A model generated the notes under the pieces. The model saw nothing but the letters and a program-made list of their open reading frames with translations. It was not told the origin of the DNA and searched no databases. Both the position numbers and the translations under genes were made by a program. A stretch of DNA of 64,000 bases, taken from positions 1 through 64,000 of the forward strand of contig CBFHVI010000012.1 in NCBI GenBank assembly GCA_965658995.1. Direction: 5' to 3'. The stretch is from CAJJDF01 sp965658995 (GTDB lineage Bacteria > Bacteroidota > Bacteroidia > Flavobacteriales_D > CAJJDF01). Shown in pieces: positions 41,279-51,238 of the stretch; within the stretch, counting starts at the first letter, position 1; each line of letters begins with the position of its first letter.

Positions 41279-41557
41279 ATGAAATACCTATCAAGAATTA
41301 CCTTACTAGTTATGCTAATGTCTACGTATATTGCAGCAAACGCTCAATGCGCTATGTGCAAAGCAACAGCAGAAAGTAACCCAAATATTGGCGGGGGACT
41401 GAACGCTGGAATTGAATACATTTTGATTGTTCCGTATCTGTTGTTAGGTGCTTTTGTGTTTATCGTGCTAAAAGGGAAAATGAAACCTTTTTGGAAGGAT
41501 TTGACGGGGAAAAATAAAGGTAAAAAACAAGAATTTACAGCCGAGGACTGGTATTAA
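41279..41557 (+). CDS. Small exported membrane protein, conserved hypothetical
   Basis: A 92-residue protein with a signal peptide (MKYLSRITLLVMLMSTYIAANA). Immediately after it comes CAMCKATAES, then GGGLNAGIEYILIVPYLLLGAFVF, a membrane helix, and a basic tail. Small proteins with an AQCAMCKA start and this single helix are widespread in Bacteroidota but uncharacterised. The CxxC could bind a metal or form a disulfide. The start at 41279 is preferred because the -7 element covers the earlier codons. It precedes rmuC by 13 bp, so the two may be co-transcribed. Confidence 0.72.
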   Translation: MKYLSRITLLVMLMSTYIAANAQCAMCKATAESNPNIGGGLNAGIEYILIVPYLLLGAFVFIVLKGKMKPFWKDLTGKNKGKKQEFTAEDWY

Positions 41558-41570
41558 TTAATTAGCAAAA

Positions 41571-42926
41571 ATGGACATTATTTCCCTTCTGGTAGGATTA
41601 GTTATTGGTGCACTTGTAGTTTTTCTGATCAATACATTGAAAAAAAATAAGTTGCCCGCAAGCATTCAACAACAATTTTTGGAATTGGAAGCGGAGAATG
41701 AAAATCTCACTTCTCGCTCCGTAGCTTTGGATAAGGAAAAAGCAATGCTAGAAGTTCGGTTGGAAGATGCAGCCCGCTATTTTAACCAACAAAAAGAGGA
41801 AATAGGAGAGCTTAAGGGAGAGAATAAAAACCTGAGGGACGAATTGTCTGTGACAACCACCAACCTGACTAATTTGGAGGAGAAGTTGACAGATCAAAAG
41901 GCAGAAATGCAAGATTTGCAGAAAAAATTTACCACCGAATTCGAGAATATTGCAAACAAAATTCTTGAGGAAAAATCAATAAAGTTTACGGCCCAGAACA
42001 AGGAGAATATCGATAATGTGCTTACTCCTCTGAACGAAAAATTAAAGAGTTTTGAAGAAAAAGTTCAATCTACTTACGAAAAGGGATTGGCGGAAAGAAC
42101 CGAATTGAAGTCGCAGATTATTCAACTTTCTGAACTAAATCAAACCTTGAGTAAAGATGCTCAAAACCTTACCAAGGCACTAACCTATGATAACAAGGCT
42201 CAAGGGAATTGGGGAGAAATGATTTTGGAGAAAATATTATCCGACTCAGGACTCACAGAGGGCGAAGAATATTCGAAGCAGTTTACTACTACCAATGAGG
42301 CAGGGAAAACTGTGAGACCCGATTACATTATCCAACTCCCAGACAGTAAGCATATTGTGGTAGATTCCAAGGTTTCTTTGATGGCTTATAACAAATATAT
42401 TACACCCGAGTCGGAGGAATCGAAGGCTTCTGCACTGAAAGAGCATTTGATATCTGTAAAAAATCACATTAAGTTTTTGAGCGAAAAAAACTATCAAACT
42501 GGATCAAAATTAGATTCTCCAGATTTTGTTCTGTTATTCATGCCAATAGAAGCTTCATTTAGTTTAGCAATTCAGAATGACAAAGAGTTGTATGAGTACG
42601 CAATTACTCGGAATATTGTGATTGTTAGTCCTACAACTTTACTAGCCACGATCAAAACAATAGCCTCCATTTGGAAGCAAGAAAAGCAAAACAGAAATAC
42701 GTTAGAAATTGCAAGTCAAGCAGGGGCTTTGTACGACAAATTTGTGGGTTTCTTGGAAGATATGGAAAAAATTGAGAGAGGCTTGTCGCAGGCAGAATCT
42801 GCTTATCAAGGGGCATTAAACAAACTGCAAACAGGAAAAGGAAATTTGGTGCGAAGGACAGAAAAAATAAAAGAATTAGGGGTGAGCACAAGCAAACAAA
42901 TCCCGCAAAAATTTCTGGAAGAATGA
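41571..42926 (+). CDS. rmuC: DNA recombination protein RmuC
   Basis: A 451-residue protein with an N-terminal membrane helix (ISLLVGLVIGALVVFLINTL) and a long coiled coil at about 35-190. The RmuC domain follows: NLTKALTYDNKAQGNWGEMILEKIL, then DYIIQLPDSKHIVVDSKVSL, ESFLFMPIEASFSLA-like FVLLFMPIEASFS, and ATIKTIASIWKQEKQNRN. RmuC is a PD-(D/E)xK-fold protein that limits DNA inversion at short inverted repeats in E. coli. The stop overlaps the next gene (ATGA at 42923-42926), so the two are translationally coupled. Confidence 0.93.
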   Translation: MDIISLLVGLVIGALVVFLINTLKKNKLPASIQQQFLELEAENENLTSRSVALDKEKAMLEVRLEDAARYFNQQKEEIGELKGENKNLRDELSVTTTNLTNLEEKLTDQKAEMQDLQKKFTTEFENIANKILEEKSIKFTAQNKENIDNVLTPLNEKLKSFEEKVQSTYEKGLAERTELKSQIIQLSELNQTLSKDAQNLTKALTYDNKAQGNWGEMILEKILSDSGLTEGEEYSKQFTTTNEAGKTVRPDYIIQLPDSKHIVVDSKVSLMAYNKYITPESEESKASALKEHLISVKNHIKFLSEKNYQTGSKLDSPDFVLLFMPIEASFSLAIQNDKELYEYAITRNIVIVSPTTLLATIKTIASIWKQEKQNRNTLEIASQAGALYDKFVGFLEDMEKIERGLSQAESAYQGALNKLQTGKGNLVRRTEKIKELGVSTSKQIPQKFLEE

Positions 42927-44209
42927 TAAGAATCAATTCATATAAACTGAAAATCGTTGTTTTTTGTGCTTCGATTGGATTTTTGGTGAATTGTAGTTCT
43001 GGAAAACTGGCTAATGACGAAACTGATTATAAGTATGATACTCGGATCCAAGATCTTAATCCTAGTTACTTAGTGTATCACGAAAAAGAGGATACCTCTT
43101 ATTTGTATTTGGAATTTCATACCAATAATTTATTATACGTTAGAGAAAATAGTTCAAAACCATTCGAGGCGGAGATCACAGTGAAATATCAATTGTTTCA
43201 AGATGATAAAGGGAAGTTGTTACTAGATAGCGCAACACGACATTTGTATGATTACAAAACTAGTAATGAGCCGAAAACGATATTGGCGAGGGTTCCGTTC
43301 CATTTGCCCATGGGGAAAACTGCTTTTTTAAAAGTAGAAACTCGAGATGTGAACAAAAAAGTGAGAAATCAATTGGTCATAGAAATTGATAAGAATAACC
43401 AGCAGTCGGAGCAGTTCTTTTTATTTCGAAATCCAGAAACTAAAAGGATTTATTTTGATACGTATTTTACCCAAGAATCCAACGTGGAAGTGCTCTCTCA
43501 ATTTAATAAAAACCAAGAGTACCACATCGATTATTTTAACACTGACTTTCCACCTTCGCTGCCTCCCTTTTCTTCAAATCAGAAGATCGAAATTGCTTCC
43601 GTTCGGGATTCGGGATACACAGTGAATATTACAGATAACCATTCTGTCATCACCTTGGGTAAGTTGGGCAGTTACTATCTGCGTCACGCAGATTCATCAA
43701 CTTACATTGTGATTCTTCAAAAGTTTGACCCCAATTTTGATGGTCTAGAATCCTATTTGGGGATGATTGAACCGATGAAATATATCTGTTCTACAAGGGA
43801 ATATCAGGCGTTGGTGAATGCCACTGACAAAAGAAAAGCGGTGGAATCTTTGTGGCTAAAAATGGCCGGCACGAAAGAACGAGCGAGAATGGTTATTTAT
43901 GAGTATTATTCACGAGTAGAGCAAGCCAATAAATTTTTTACCTCCTACAAAGAAGGATGGAAAACAGACAGAGGAATGCTTTCCATTGTGATGGGACTTC
44001 CCAATACTATTTATAAAACAAGAAGAGGAGAAACCTGGGTGTACGGGACTCCCCATAATATGATGATGTCACTTACTTTTAGCTTTAGTCTAGAAAACGA
44101 AGAGCGAGTAAGAAACGATTATCAACTAACCCGCTACCGAACCTACCGAGATTATTGGTATAGAGCTTGCGAAAGCTGGAGGCAAGGCAGAGTATATAAT
44201 TTTAATTAA
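42923..44209 (+). CDS. GWxTD-domain lipoprotein
   Basis: A 428-residue protein with a lipoprotein signal (Cys24 in FLVNCSSGKL). The conserved C-terminal domain carries the GWxTD signature (EGWKTDRGM, about residue 345), followed by IVMGLPNTIYKTRRGETWVYG. The middle region (residues about 60-260) is mostly beta. The family is frequent in Bacteroidota and related phyla. It is exported, but its biochemical role is unknown. Four-base overlap with rmuC and 2-bp spacing to rlmB place it in a rmuC-GWxTD-rlmB operon. Confidence 0.88.
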   Translation: MIRINSYKLKIVVFCASIGFLVNCSSGKLANDETDYKYDTRIQDLNPSYLVYHEKEDTSYLYLEFHTNNLLYVRENSSKPFEAEITVKYQLFQDDKGKLLLDSATRHLYDYKTSNEPKTILARVPFHLPMGKTAFLKVETRDVNKKVRNQLVIEIDKNNQQSEQFFLFRNPETKRIYFDTYFTQESNVEVLSQFNKNQEYHIDYFNTDFPPSLPPFSSNQKIEIASVRDSGYTVNITDNHSVITLGKLGSYYLRHADSSTYIVILQKFDPNFDGLESYLGMIEPMKYICSTREYQALVNATDKRKAVESLWLKMAGTKERARMVIYEYYSRVEQANKFFTSYKEGWKTDRGMLSIVMGLPNTIYKTRRGETWVYGTPHNMMMSLTFSFSLENEERVRNDYQLTRYRTYRDYWYRACESWRQGRVYNFN

Positions 44210-44211
44210 AC

Positions 44212-44958
44212 GTGTACGAAAAGAAACTTAACAAAGACATTATTTTTGGTCTTCATCCTGTAATGGAAGCGATAAAAAGCGGTCGAGAAATCAATAAAAT
44301 TTTAATTCAAAAAGGCCTTCAAGGCAATACATTTCATGAGTTGAGAGGTTTGTTGAAGCACTCAATGGTGAATCTCCAATTGGTTCCGGTTCAAAAACTG
44401 AGCTCAATCACAAGGAAAAATCATCAAGGGGTTATTGCATTTGTTTCGCCTGTAACATATCATCAAGTAGAGGATTTGATACCTCGCTTGTATGAAGAAG
44501 GAAAGGAGCCAAAGTTTATTATTTTGGATGGAGTAACAGATGTACGGAATTTTGGTGCTATAGCCCGAACTGCCGAATGTTTGGGATTCAACGGGATTAT
44601 CATTCCGGCCAAAGGAGGAGCAACCGTTACCTCCGATGCGGTTAAGACCTCGGCAGGTGCTCTGATGACTTTGCCGGTTTGTCGTGTAGATTCGCTAAAA
44701 AAGACAGTAGATTACATGGTTGAATCTGGGGTTAATATTGTTGCTTGTTCAGAAAAAACAGAGAATTCTATTTATGATTATTCTTTTGAAGGTCCAGTAG
44801 GAATTTTGATGGGGAATGAGGAAACAGGAATTTCCAACGAACTAATAAATAGGTCTCAGTTTATAGGAAGAATCCCAATGACGGGTGACATCTCTTCAAT
44901 GAATGTAGCCGTTGCTGCTGGCATTGTAATGTATGAAGCTGTAAGGGCCAAAAAATAA
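44212..44958 (+). CDS. rlmB: 23S rRNA (guanosine(2251)-2'-O)-methyltransferase
   Basis: A 248-residue SPOUT methyltransferase. The N-terminal substrate domain reads IIFGLHPVMEAIKSGREINKIL. The SPOUT trefoil-knot part carries LDGVTDVRNFGAIARTAECLG, then GPVGILMGNEETGIS, and the C-terminal IPMTGDISSMNVAVAAGI, all diagnostic of RlmB/TrmH. It methylates the 2'-O of G2251 in 23S rRNA. The start is a GTG at 44212, two bases after the GWxTD stop; residues just after it already match the family, so an ATG farther in would remove conserved sequence. No other start is suitable. Confidence 0.94.
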   Translation: MYEKKLNKDIIFGLHPVMEAIKSGREINKILIQKGLQGNTFHELRGLLKHSMVNLQLVPVQKLSSITRKNHQGVIAFVSPVTYHQVEDLIPRLYEEGKEPKFIILDGVTDVRNFGAIARTAECLGFNGIIIPAKGGATVTSDAVKTSAGALMTLPVCRVDSLKKTVDYMVESGVNIVACSEKTENSIYDYSFEGPVGILMGNEETGISNELINRSQFIGRIPMTGDISSMNVAVAAGIVMYEAVRAKK

Positions 44959-44966
44959 TTGGCAAG

Positions 44967-45455
44967 TTATTTCTTTACTCCGAAAGTTTTTCCCAAAAAC
45001 ACTTCTCCAAATTCGTTGCTGTATTCTACATCAAAAAATATCGAATCGGCACGGAAAACTCCGCTTGTGCCTCTTACTTGTTTTGAATCAACATTTTGAG
45101 CAAGAACGGTAATAGAGGAATCCGAAACAAAACATTCTACCTGGAATGTGTACCCCAAGAATCGATTATTTAGGTTACCATAATTGGAAATAGTGAGGTG
45201 GTTTGGTTTGCAATTGGAACGAGTAACTCGTAGGTCAAAAGTATCTTTTTTCCATTCCATGGAAGGAGGTTCTAGAATGGAGTCTACTACCTTGTACCAA
45301 CCCAAGTGTTCTTCATTGATGTACAAGCAAGAGTTGTCATTGGTGTTGGCAGAAGGCACAAAGTTAATTGCATTGCAGTCTGTGCAGCCTCTTTTTTTGC
45401 AAGATACCGTTAAGGCACATACAAGTGAAAACAAAAGTAAGTAAGAGCGATTCAT
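44967..45455 (-). CDS. Hypothetical lipoprotein with GCTD-type cysteine motif
   Basis: About 162 residues from the ATG at 45455. The lipoprotein signal is LLLFSLVCALTVSCKK, with Cys19 as the lipid site. Directly after it comes CTDCNAINFVPSANTNDNSC, the Bacteroidota GCTDxxAxNFxxxANxDDxSC repeat, present here once. The rest (about 50-160) looks like a beta-sandwich. An ATG at 45494 would overlap the tamB stop and lengthen the N-terminus without a proper signal peptide, so it is not used. The gene directly follows tamB on the same strand, giving a likely operon. Function is unknown. Confidence 0.7.
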   Translation of the reverse strand: MNRSYLLLFSLVCALTVSCKKRGCTDCNAINFVPSANTNDNSCLYINEEHLGWYKVVDSILEPPSMEWKKDTFDLRVTRSNCKPNHLTISNYGNLNNRFLGYTFQVECFVSDSSITVLAQNVDSKQVRGTSGVFRADSIFFDVEYSNEFGEVFLGKTFGVKK

Positions 45456-45493
45456 AGTAGTTGATTTTGTGTAGGGAGAAATGGAAACAGTCA

Positions 45494-48400
45494 TTAGGGT
45501 TCTTGTCTTACTCTCTCCTTTAGTTTCTTTTTTCTGGTGATAAACTCTTTCCAGGTATTAAATTCTTTTTTGTAATATACACCAACACCACTTGTTGTTT
45601 GAGCTTGATTAGCATTGGTGATGTCGTAGTCGTTCGTTCGTGTAAATACTCGAACCCTAAAGGTTCCGTCCTCGTTCAGTTTATACTCTACATTAACGTC
45701 TCCTATCAAGGCATTTTCATTTTGATTAATTTCATTCCCTTGAGCCACGCCAAAATTTGAGCTAATAACCAATCGTTCGTTTAACAACTCAGTAGAAAGT
45801 GCTACTGCAATTTCATCACTCGTTATGTCGTCACCTGGCCTGTAATTGAAGCCAACATCAACATTGTTGCTAAGTTTCGACATCCAATTGCTCAGCTGAT
45901 TGGAAAGAAGTTCTGATGCAGTAGTCCCAACTGCTCCTGAAGTCTCGACACCGTTTTGATTGTTCGAGTTTTGAGAGGGTAGAAATCGATTGAGAAGTAG
46001 GAGAGCAAAAACTTGTTTGTTTAATTCTTGTTTGGTTTGCATGAGATTACCAATCACAGCTCGTTCAGTTTCATCCGCGCGAGTAACCTCAATCAAGAAA
46101 TCTATGTTGGGACTCATTAAGTTTTCGGTTAGCTCCATCACAACTTCTATGTCTGATCGACTTTTATACTTATTAATATTATTGGTTAGCTGAGGCATGA
46201 TTTCATACATCGAAGCTTTTAACTTGTATATGGCATTAATGTCGATTTCGGCATTATAAGGGTCTCCATACCAATTGATAGTACTCGCGTTGGCAATTTC
46301 GAACTTCTTATTTATAAGGTTTTCAAATCGCTCTAGGCCTAGAGTAAACAAATAGTCTCCTTTTTCGATGGTGTACTTACCAGCCATATTAAATTGGTCT
46401 TGCTTATCCACGGTCATCGACAGATTGCCGTATCCCGTTCCCGAAATAATATCTCCATACACTTCGTCAAAAATTAATTGGAGATTGGCTTCAGGAGTTA
46501 CCTCTACATTTATATCAAGATTGATTCCTTCTAAATTTACAATTTCCTCTTCCTTTCTGGAAGAGTCTTTTGTATTGAATACCACAAAGTCGGCCATCGA
46601 TACATCCGAGCTTCCGTAGAGCGGAAGTGTAAAACTTGTTCCTTTTTCTGTTTTGGCATTTACCGTGATGTCAATTTCATCTTGGTATCCTTCCACGTTT
46701 ATTCCTCCTGTTGCATATACTTTTCCGTAAAAGTCGTCATTCAGCTCAATGTTGGTGTTTAGTCCGATGAACTTATTGTCTACTTTTCTGGAACCTTCAA
46801 AAGAAATTAGCTCGGTTTGGGTGCCCTTTCTGTAAACCAAGGTGGGTATTTCTATAAAAACGTTGAAGTTGAAATCGGTGAAATTATCATGAATAATAGC
46901 TCCGTTAAAAAAAGCTAGGTTGTTTTCTTCGTCTCTTATTTCAATAATATTATCGGTGTAAATGTCATTGTTTTCGATGATCATTAGCCCAGAAAAATCG
47001 TAGTGAGTATTCAGGTAATTGACATTAAAACCGGTACGAAGCAGTGATATTTCTCCTTCAAGTAACGGAGCTTCTGGTTCTCCAGTAACAGATATTTTGC
47101 CTTTTGCCTTTCCGTTTATTTCAGAAATTCCTTGACCAACCAAATAGGGATTAAGAAAAGCAAGATTAGTGTTCTGGAGGATGCACTTAAAATCTAATGA
47201 CTGTTTTTTTCTAAACGGATAAAAATATCCCATAAAATCAAAAGTGTTTAGGTCATTTTTCAATAGTTCACCTTTTATGTTCATGGCCTTTGATTCTTCA
47301 ATCCAATCGGTATTGAATACAAGGTCACCTATTAACTCCCTATTTACTTGAAGGGAATCAATGAAGAAATCTGAAATGATTTCAATATTTTCGTACACAT
47401 TGGTAATGCAGGCACTTCCATTGATATTCCCTTTGTATTTGGTGGTTGGGCTTCCAATAAAGGGGTTCAAGTATTTTACATTAAAATTATCTAAATATAT
47501 CTTGAGAACGTCTTCGGGATTTTCTGAAATGTTTCCTACAACAGAAACCCCTTCATTGAGGTTGTTTGTAACCACCAATCCATTAAAATTGAAGTTCGAG
47601 GAATCCACAATTAAGGAGGCATCTTCGTTTATCTTCCAGTCTCTGTTTTTGAAATGGAAAGAAGAGGGGAGAATCAGCATATCAAAATACTCTTCGTTAT
47701 ACCAATATCCATTTCCTTGAATTTTTCCGTAACTCTCTCCGTCCAGAGAATTCCATTCAATTGATGGGGTGATGTAGTTCTCTCGTATTTTAGAGCTGAG
47801 AACTAAATTTTCAAGAGAAAAATCATTTCCAGCAGTGAAGGTAGAAACATCAATAGTTAGGTCCAGTACATCTCTTGGTTTGTCTAAAACTCCTTCAATT
47901 CCATCAAAAGTATTGGAAAGATAACTTATGGAATCAGCACTTAGAGAAAGCCTGAATTTTTCGGAAGAAGAATCGAAGCTTCCTAATGCTTTTGTGTTGT
48001 TTGAAATCTCCAGATCAGGAGTAAATAACTCTTGAATAGGGGAGTAGTCCTTGATGATTAAATTAAAATCAAATGATTGATTGGTGAGCCAGACTGAATC
48101 TTTGGAAGCGTAAAGTGCAGGCACCACTTGCTGACCAATTATGTCGGCAATGGTTCCTAGTTGCGAAAGCGAGAACTGTCCCTTGATGGAGCCATCAGCC
48201 ACATCCGACAGGAGCTTAAGTTCTTGGCTGTTTTCCTTTTTGGAAGAGGTTACTTTTATTTCCTTGTTTCTGTATGTTTTCTCGTTTTGTTGATAAATGA
48301 GGTTGCTGATTTTGGCAACCCCCGTTGAATTATCTATCGAGGAGCCGTGTCCTTTTAATCGAATATCTCCGGAGACAATATGCTGATTACTATCTTTCAG

Positions 48401-49987
48401 GATATTCAACTTGCTCAGATTCATTTGCGAAATGTTCGACTGAAAATCAAATTCAGGAATCTGTGATTCGAAATTTACAAATCCTATGAAGTTTGCTCCT
48501 CCATAAGCATCTTTTATCGAGGCTTTTCCATCAAAAGACTTTTCGGTGAAGGCTCCGTCAATTTTTATATTTTTGTATGAGTGACCCTTGTAGGTAAGTT
48601 GAGGTAGTTCACCTTTTGCAATAAGATTGATGCCTGTACGAGAATTCCAAGAAAGTTCTGTTTCTATGTGAGCATCTACTTCGGCAAGGTCAGGATTTTT
48701 GGCAAACGAACCCATGTTCAACTTGTCCGTAATCAGAGTTCCTTTTAGGTGATCGGTTTTGTTTTGGTGCCAATATCGTGCATTAAGAGCAATTTTACCC
48801 TGAGAGGTTTGACATTCTAATGCGCTCACAAAATCATCAAATTTACCTTTCATGGTTCCCGCCAAATTCATGTTTCCAATACCGCTTATTTCCGGAGGTA
48901 ACTGTAATTTTTGCTTTTTGTCAAATGGCGGAATATCCAGGTTGTTTAATTCACGTTCTGTCGTTTTTAGTTCTCGTATAAATAAATCAAAGGTTGTGTT
49001 TTCCGTGTATGGAAGTCCCTTAATGTCGAGGTTTCCAATGAATTTTGATTGTTTGTCTATTTGAATAACAAGATTCCGTGTTTTAAAATCTGCAACAGTT
49101 CCGTTAAATTCACCGGTTAACAGTACTTCCTTGTCAATCCCATCAAAAAAAGAAGTAAAAAAGGCTAAATCTGCTAAGTTCAATCGGGTCTTTTCAAAAG
49201 AAGTTTTCATGGTGACTTTGTTCTCAAAATCATCTTCAAAGTAAGAAGGTTGATCAAACTCAAATCTAAAATACTCAGTAGATATATGCGAGTTGGCGGT
49301 AGTTATTTCTAGTTTGTTTATGTGCACAAAGTTGGAGTCAATTTCTACTATACCGGTCAGGTTTCTTAGGTCAAATTTGCTCTTCTCAACAGTAGACAAG
49401 TGTTCAATATCGACTTGTATATTACTTCCTTTGTTGCGAAAATTAGAAAAAGTAAGGTTGATAGGTTTGGCATCGAGATTAGCAAAGTCCATTCCGTAAT
49501 ACGAGGCCGAAGTTCTGTAATCTTTGAATCGAAATCGACTGTTTGATAATTCAATTGACTGAATTCCAACCAGAAAATTAGAATTGTTGTGCTCTGATTG
49601 TGCTCCTGAATCAAAATAATCAAGAATAAATTGAAAGCTAAATCCACTTTTTCCTTTTCTCTTTATTAATTGAACGTTAGCCTCGTTTAATCGTAAAGAG
49701 GAGATTTCTATTCTGTTTTTTTTGAGATTAATGTTTTTTGCCAAGATAGACATGCTTTTCGTTTGTATTACCGTGTCGTTTTCTTGATCCAGAACATAGA
49801 AATCGAGTAATTCGATTGATTTTATAGGAGTAATCGATACTTTACCAATGTGAATTTTAGTGTTGAGGTCTCGTGACAGTCTTTCTGTGGCATATTTTGC
49901 CAAGCTAGTTTGAACAGAATTGAACCGAACCGCCATAAAACTAAGCAGTATCAAAACCAATACTATTTCAAGAAGAAATAAGCACAA
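45494..49987 (-). CDS. tamB: Translocation and assembly module protein TamB (DUF490)
   Basis: A 1497-residue AsmA-like/DUF490 protein. An N-terminal membrane helix (FLLEIVLVLILLSFMAV) is followed by VRFNSVQTSLAKYATERLS, a pattern shared with TamB N-termini. Then come over 1000 residues of repetitive beta-strand sequence (LKGHGSSIDNSTGVAKISNL, FSLENLVLSSKIRENYI). The C-terminal DUF490 domain ends in NVDVGFNYRPGDD and VNVEYKLNEDGTFRVRVFTR. TamB bridges the inner and outer membranes and moves lipids or helps assemble outer-membrane proteins (the two views in the literature). The start is a TTG at 49987, the first start codon after an upstream stop; no ATG is available. It is divergent from tsaD. 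Confidence 0.88.
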   Translation of the reverse strand: MCLFLLEIVLVLILLSFMAVRFNSVQTSLAKYATERLSRDLNTKIHIGKVSITPIKSIELLDFYVLDQENDTVIQTKSMSILAKNINLKKNRIEISSLRLNEANVQLIKRKGKSGFSFQFILDYFDSGAQSEHNNSNFLVGIQSIELSNSRFRFKDYRTSASYYGMDFANLDAKPINLTFSNFRNKGSNIQVDIEHLSTVEKSKFDLRNLTGIVEIDSNFVHINKLEITTANSHISTEYFRFEFDQPSYFEDDFENKVTMKTSFEKTRLNLADLAFFTSFFDGIDKEVLLTGEFNGTVADFKTRNLVIQIDKQSKFIGNLDIKGLPYTENTTFDLFIRELKTTERELNNLDIPPFDKKQKLQLPPEISGIGNMNLAGTMKGKFDDFVSALECQTSQGKIALNARYWHQNKTDHLKGTLITDKLNMGSFAKNPDLAEVDAHIETELSWNSRTGINLIAKGELPQLTYKGHSYKNIKIDGAFTEKSFDGKASIKDAYGGANFIGFVNFESQIPEFDFQSNISQMNLSKLNILKDSNQHIVSGDIRLKGHGSSIDNSTGVAKISNLIYQQNEKTYRNKEIKVTSSKKENSQELKLLSDVADGSIKGQFSLSQLGTIADIIGQQVVPALYASKDSVWLTNQSFDFNLIIKDYSPIQELFTPDLEISNNTKALGSFDSSSEKFRLSLSADSISYLSNTFDGIEGVLDKPRDVLDLTIDVSTFTAGNDFSLENLVLSSKIRENYITPSIEWNSLDGESYGKIQGNGYWYNEEYFDMLILPSSFHFKNRDWKINEDASLIVDSSNFNFNGLVVTNNLNEGVSVVGNISENPEDVLKIYLDNFNVKYLNPFIGSPTTKYKGNINGSACITNVYENIEIISDFFIDSLQVNRELIGDLVFNTDWIEESKAMNIKGELLKNDLNTFDFMGYFYPFRKKQSLDFKCILQNTNLAFLNPYLVGQGISEINGKAKGKISVTGEPEAPLLEGEISLLRTGFNVNYLNTHYDFSGLMIIENNDIYTDNIIEIRDEENNLAFFNGAIIHDNFTDFNFNVFIEIPTLVYRKGTQTELISFEGSRKVDNKFIGLNTNIELNDDFYGKVYATGGINVEGYQDEIDITVNAKTEKGTSFTLPLYGSSDVSMADFVVFNTKDSSRKEEEIVNLEGINLDINVEVTPEANLQLIFDEVYGDIISGTGYGNLSMTVDKQDQFNMAGKYTIEKGDYLFTLGLERFENLINKKFEIANASTINWYGDPYNAEIDINAIYKLKASMYEIMPQLTNNINKYKSRSDIEVVMELTENLMSPNIDFLIEVTRADETERAVIGNLMQTKQELNKQVFALLLLNRFLPSQNSNNQNGVETSGAVGTTASELLSNQLSNWMSKLSNNVDVGFNYRPGDDITSDEIAVALSTELLNERLVISSNFGVAQGNEINQNENALIGDVNVEYKLNEDGTFRVRVFTRTNDYDITNANQAQTTSGVGVYYKKEFNTWKEFITRKKKLKERVRQEP

Positions 49988-50040
49988 ATGGGTCGCTATT
50001 TTTATTGTGTTTTTGACGGTGTGTGTTTACTGGTTTTGTA

Positions 50041-50088
50041 CAAAATTAAGCCTTACGAGGTTTAAGTTAGCTAAATTAATTAATTTTG
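50041..50088. promoter_or_regulatory. Divergent promoter elements between tamB and tsaD
   Basis: The minus strand has TAATTTTG at 50041-50048 toward tamB, and the plus strand has TAATTTTG at 50081-50088 toward tsaD. Both match TAnnTTTG. The -33 boxes are not clear for either. This 48-bp stretch should hold both transcription starts. Confidence 0.5.
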
Positions 50089-50148
50089 GGCGTTTCCTCT
50101 ATGGATTGTGTCATACTTACTGATAGGTGAAAGTTAATACTGAATAGA

Positions 50149-51177
50149 ATGAGTGAAAGAAAAGGGATAATTTTGGGGATAGAATCCTCGTGCGATGATA
50201 CGTCTGCGGCCATCATCAAAGATGGACGGATATTGTCCAACCTTATCGCTCGTCAACCCATTCATGAGCAATATGGTGGAGTAGTGCCCGAATTGGCTTC
50301 GCGGGCTCATCAGCAAAATATAATTCCTGTAGTAGAGGCTGCACTCAAAGAGGCAGGAGTAACCAAAGAAGAATTAACAGGAATCGCTTTTACAGCAGGT
50401 CCAGGATTGATGGGAGCTTTGTTGGTGGGCGTTTCTTTTGCTAAGTCACTGGCTCTTAGTTTGGGTATTCCTCTCATTCAAGTGAATCACATGCAGGGGC
50501 ATATTTTAGCTCATTTTATTCAGAAACCTGGTGAAGACAAACCAATGCCCCAGTTTCCGTTTATTTGCCTCACAGTGTCTGGCGGTCACACCCAATTGGT
50601 AAAAGTTACAGATTATTTTCAGATGGAAGTATTAGGCGAGACACTGGATGATGCAGCAGGTGAGGCATTTGATAAAATAGCGAAAGTATTACACTTCCCA
50701 TATCCGGGTGGTCCTCTGATAGATAAATACGCGAAAGAAGGAGATGCGACTCGATTTCATTTTACTCATCCCAGAACTACGAAGTACAATTTTAGTTTTA
50801 GTGGGCTGAAAACTCAATTTTTACACTTTATTCGAAATTGCGAACGAGATGATTCTGATTTTGTAGAAAAAAATAAGGCGGATATTTGTGCCTCTATTCA
50901 AGACACTATTATTAAAACCTTATTTTCAAAACTAAAAAAACTAGCTGAAGACGAAGGGATAAATCAAATTGCGATTGCCGGAGGTGTTTCAGCTAATAGC
51001 CATTTGAGAAGTGAGCTCCAAAAATTGGGAAAAAAGAAAAAATGGGAAACGTTTGTCCCAGAATTTCAATACTGCACGGACAACGCAGGAATGATTGCAA
51101 TAGCAGGTTACTACCATTTTCTAAACAAAGACTTTGTAGGCCAGGAAGTAAAGGCTAATCCGAGGATGAAAATATAA
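50149..51177 (+). CDS. tsaD: tRNA N6-adenosine threonylcarbamoyltransferase
   Basis: A 342-residue TsaD/Kae1/Gcp ASKHA protein that transfers threonylcarbamoyl to A37 of ANN-decoding tRNAs. The iron-binding His114 and His118 of VNHMQGHILAHF, the N-terminal LGIESSCDDTSAAI, GLMGALLVGVSFAKSLAL, LTVSGGHTQLV, AGEAFDKIAKVL and the final YCTDNAGMIAIAG all fit the family. The length is standard. The ATG is at 50149. It appears monocistronic and is followed by a terminator-like hairpin before the convergent dnaJ. Confidence 0.96.
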   Translation: MSERKGIILGIESSCDDTSAAIIKDGRILSNLIARQPIHEQYGGVVPELASRAHQQNIIPVVEAALKEAGVTKEELTGIAFTAGPGLMGALLVGVSFAKSLALSLGIPLIQVNHMQGHILAHFIQKPGEDKPMPQFPFICLTVSGGHTQLVKVTDYFQMEVLGETLDDAAGEAFDKIAKVLHFPYPGGPLIDKYAKEGDATRFHFTHPRTTKYNFSFSGLKTQFLHFIRNCERDDSDFVEKNKADICASIQDTIIKTLFSKLKKLAEDEGINQIAIAGGVSANSHLRSELQKLGKKKKWETFVPEFQYCTDNAGMIAIAGYYHFLNKDFVGQEVKANPRMKI

Positions 51178-51179
51178 CA

Positions 51180-51236
51180 AAAACCGAATTCGTACAACAC
51201 ATCCGGTGGTAAGATGAATGAATTTGATTCGGTTTT
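51180..51236. terminator. Probable bidirectional terminator between tsaD and dnaJ
   Basis: AAACCGAAT at 51181-51189 pairs with ATTCGGTTT at 51227-51235, an inverted pair flanking a 37-nt loop, with A's before and T's after. The loop is long, so the call is moderate. Confidence 0.5.
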
Positions 51237-51238
51237 AC

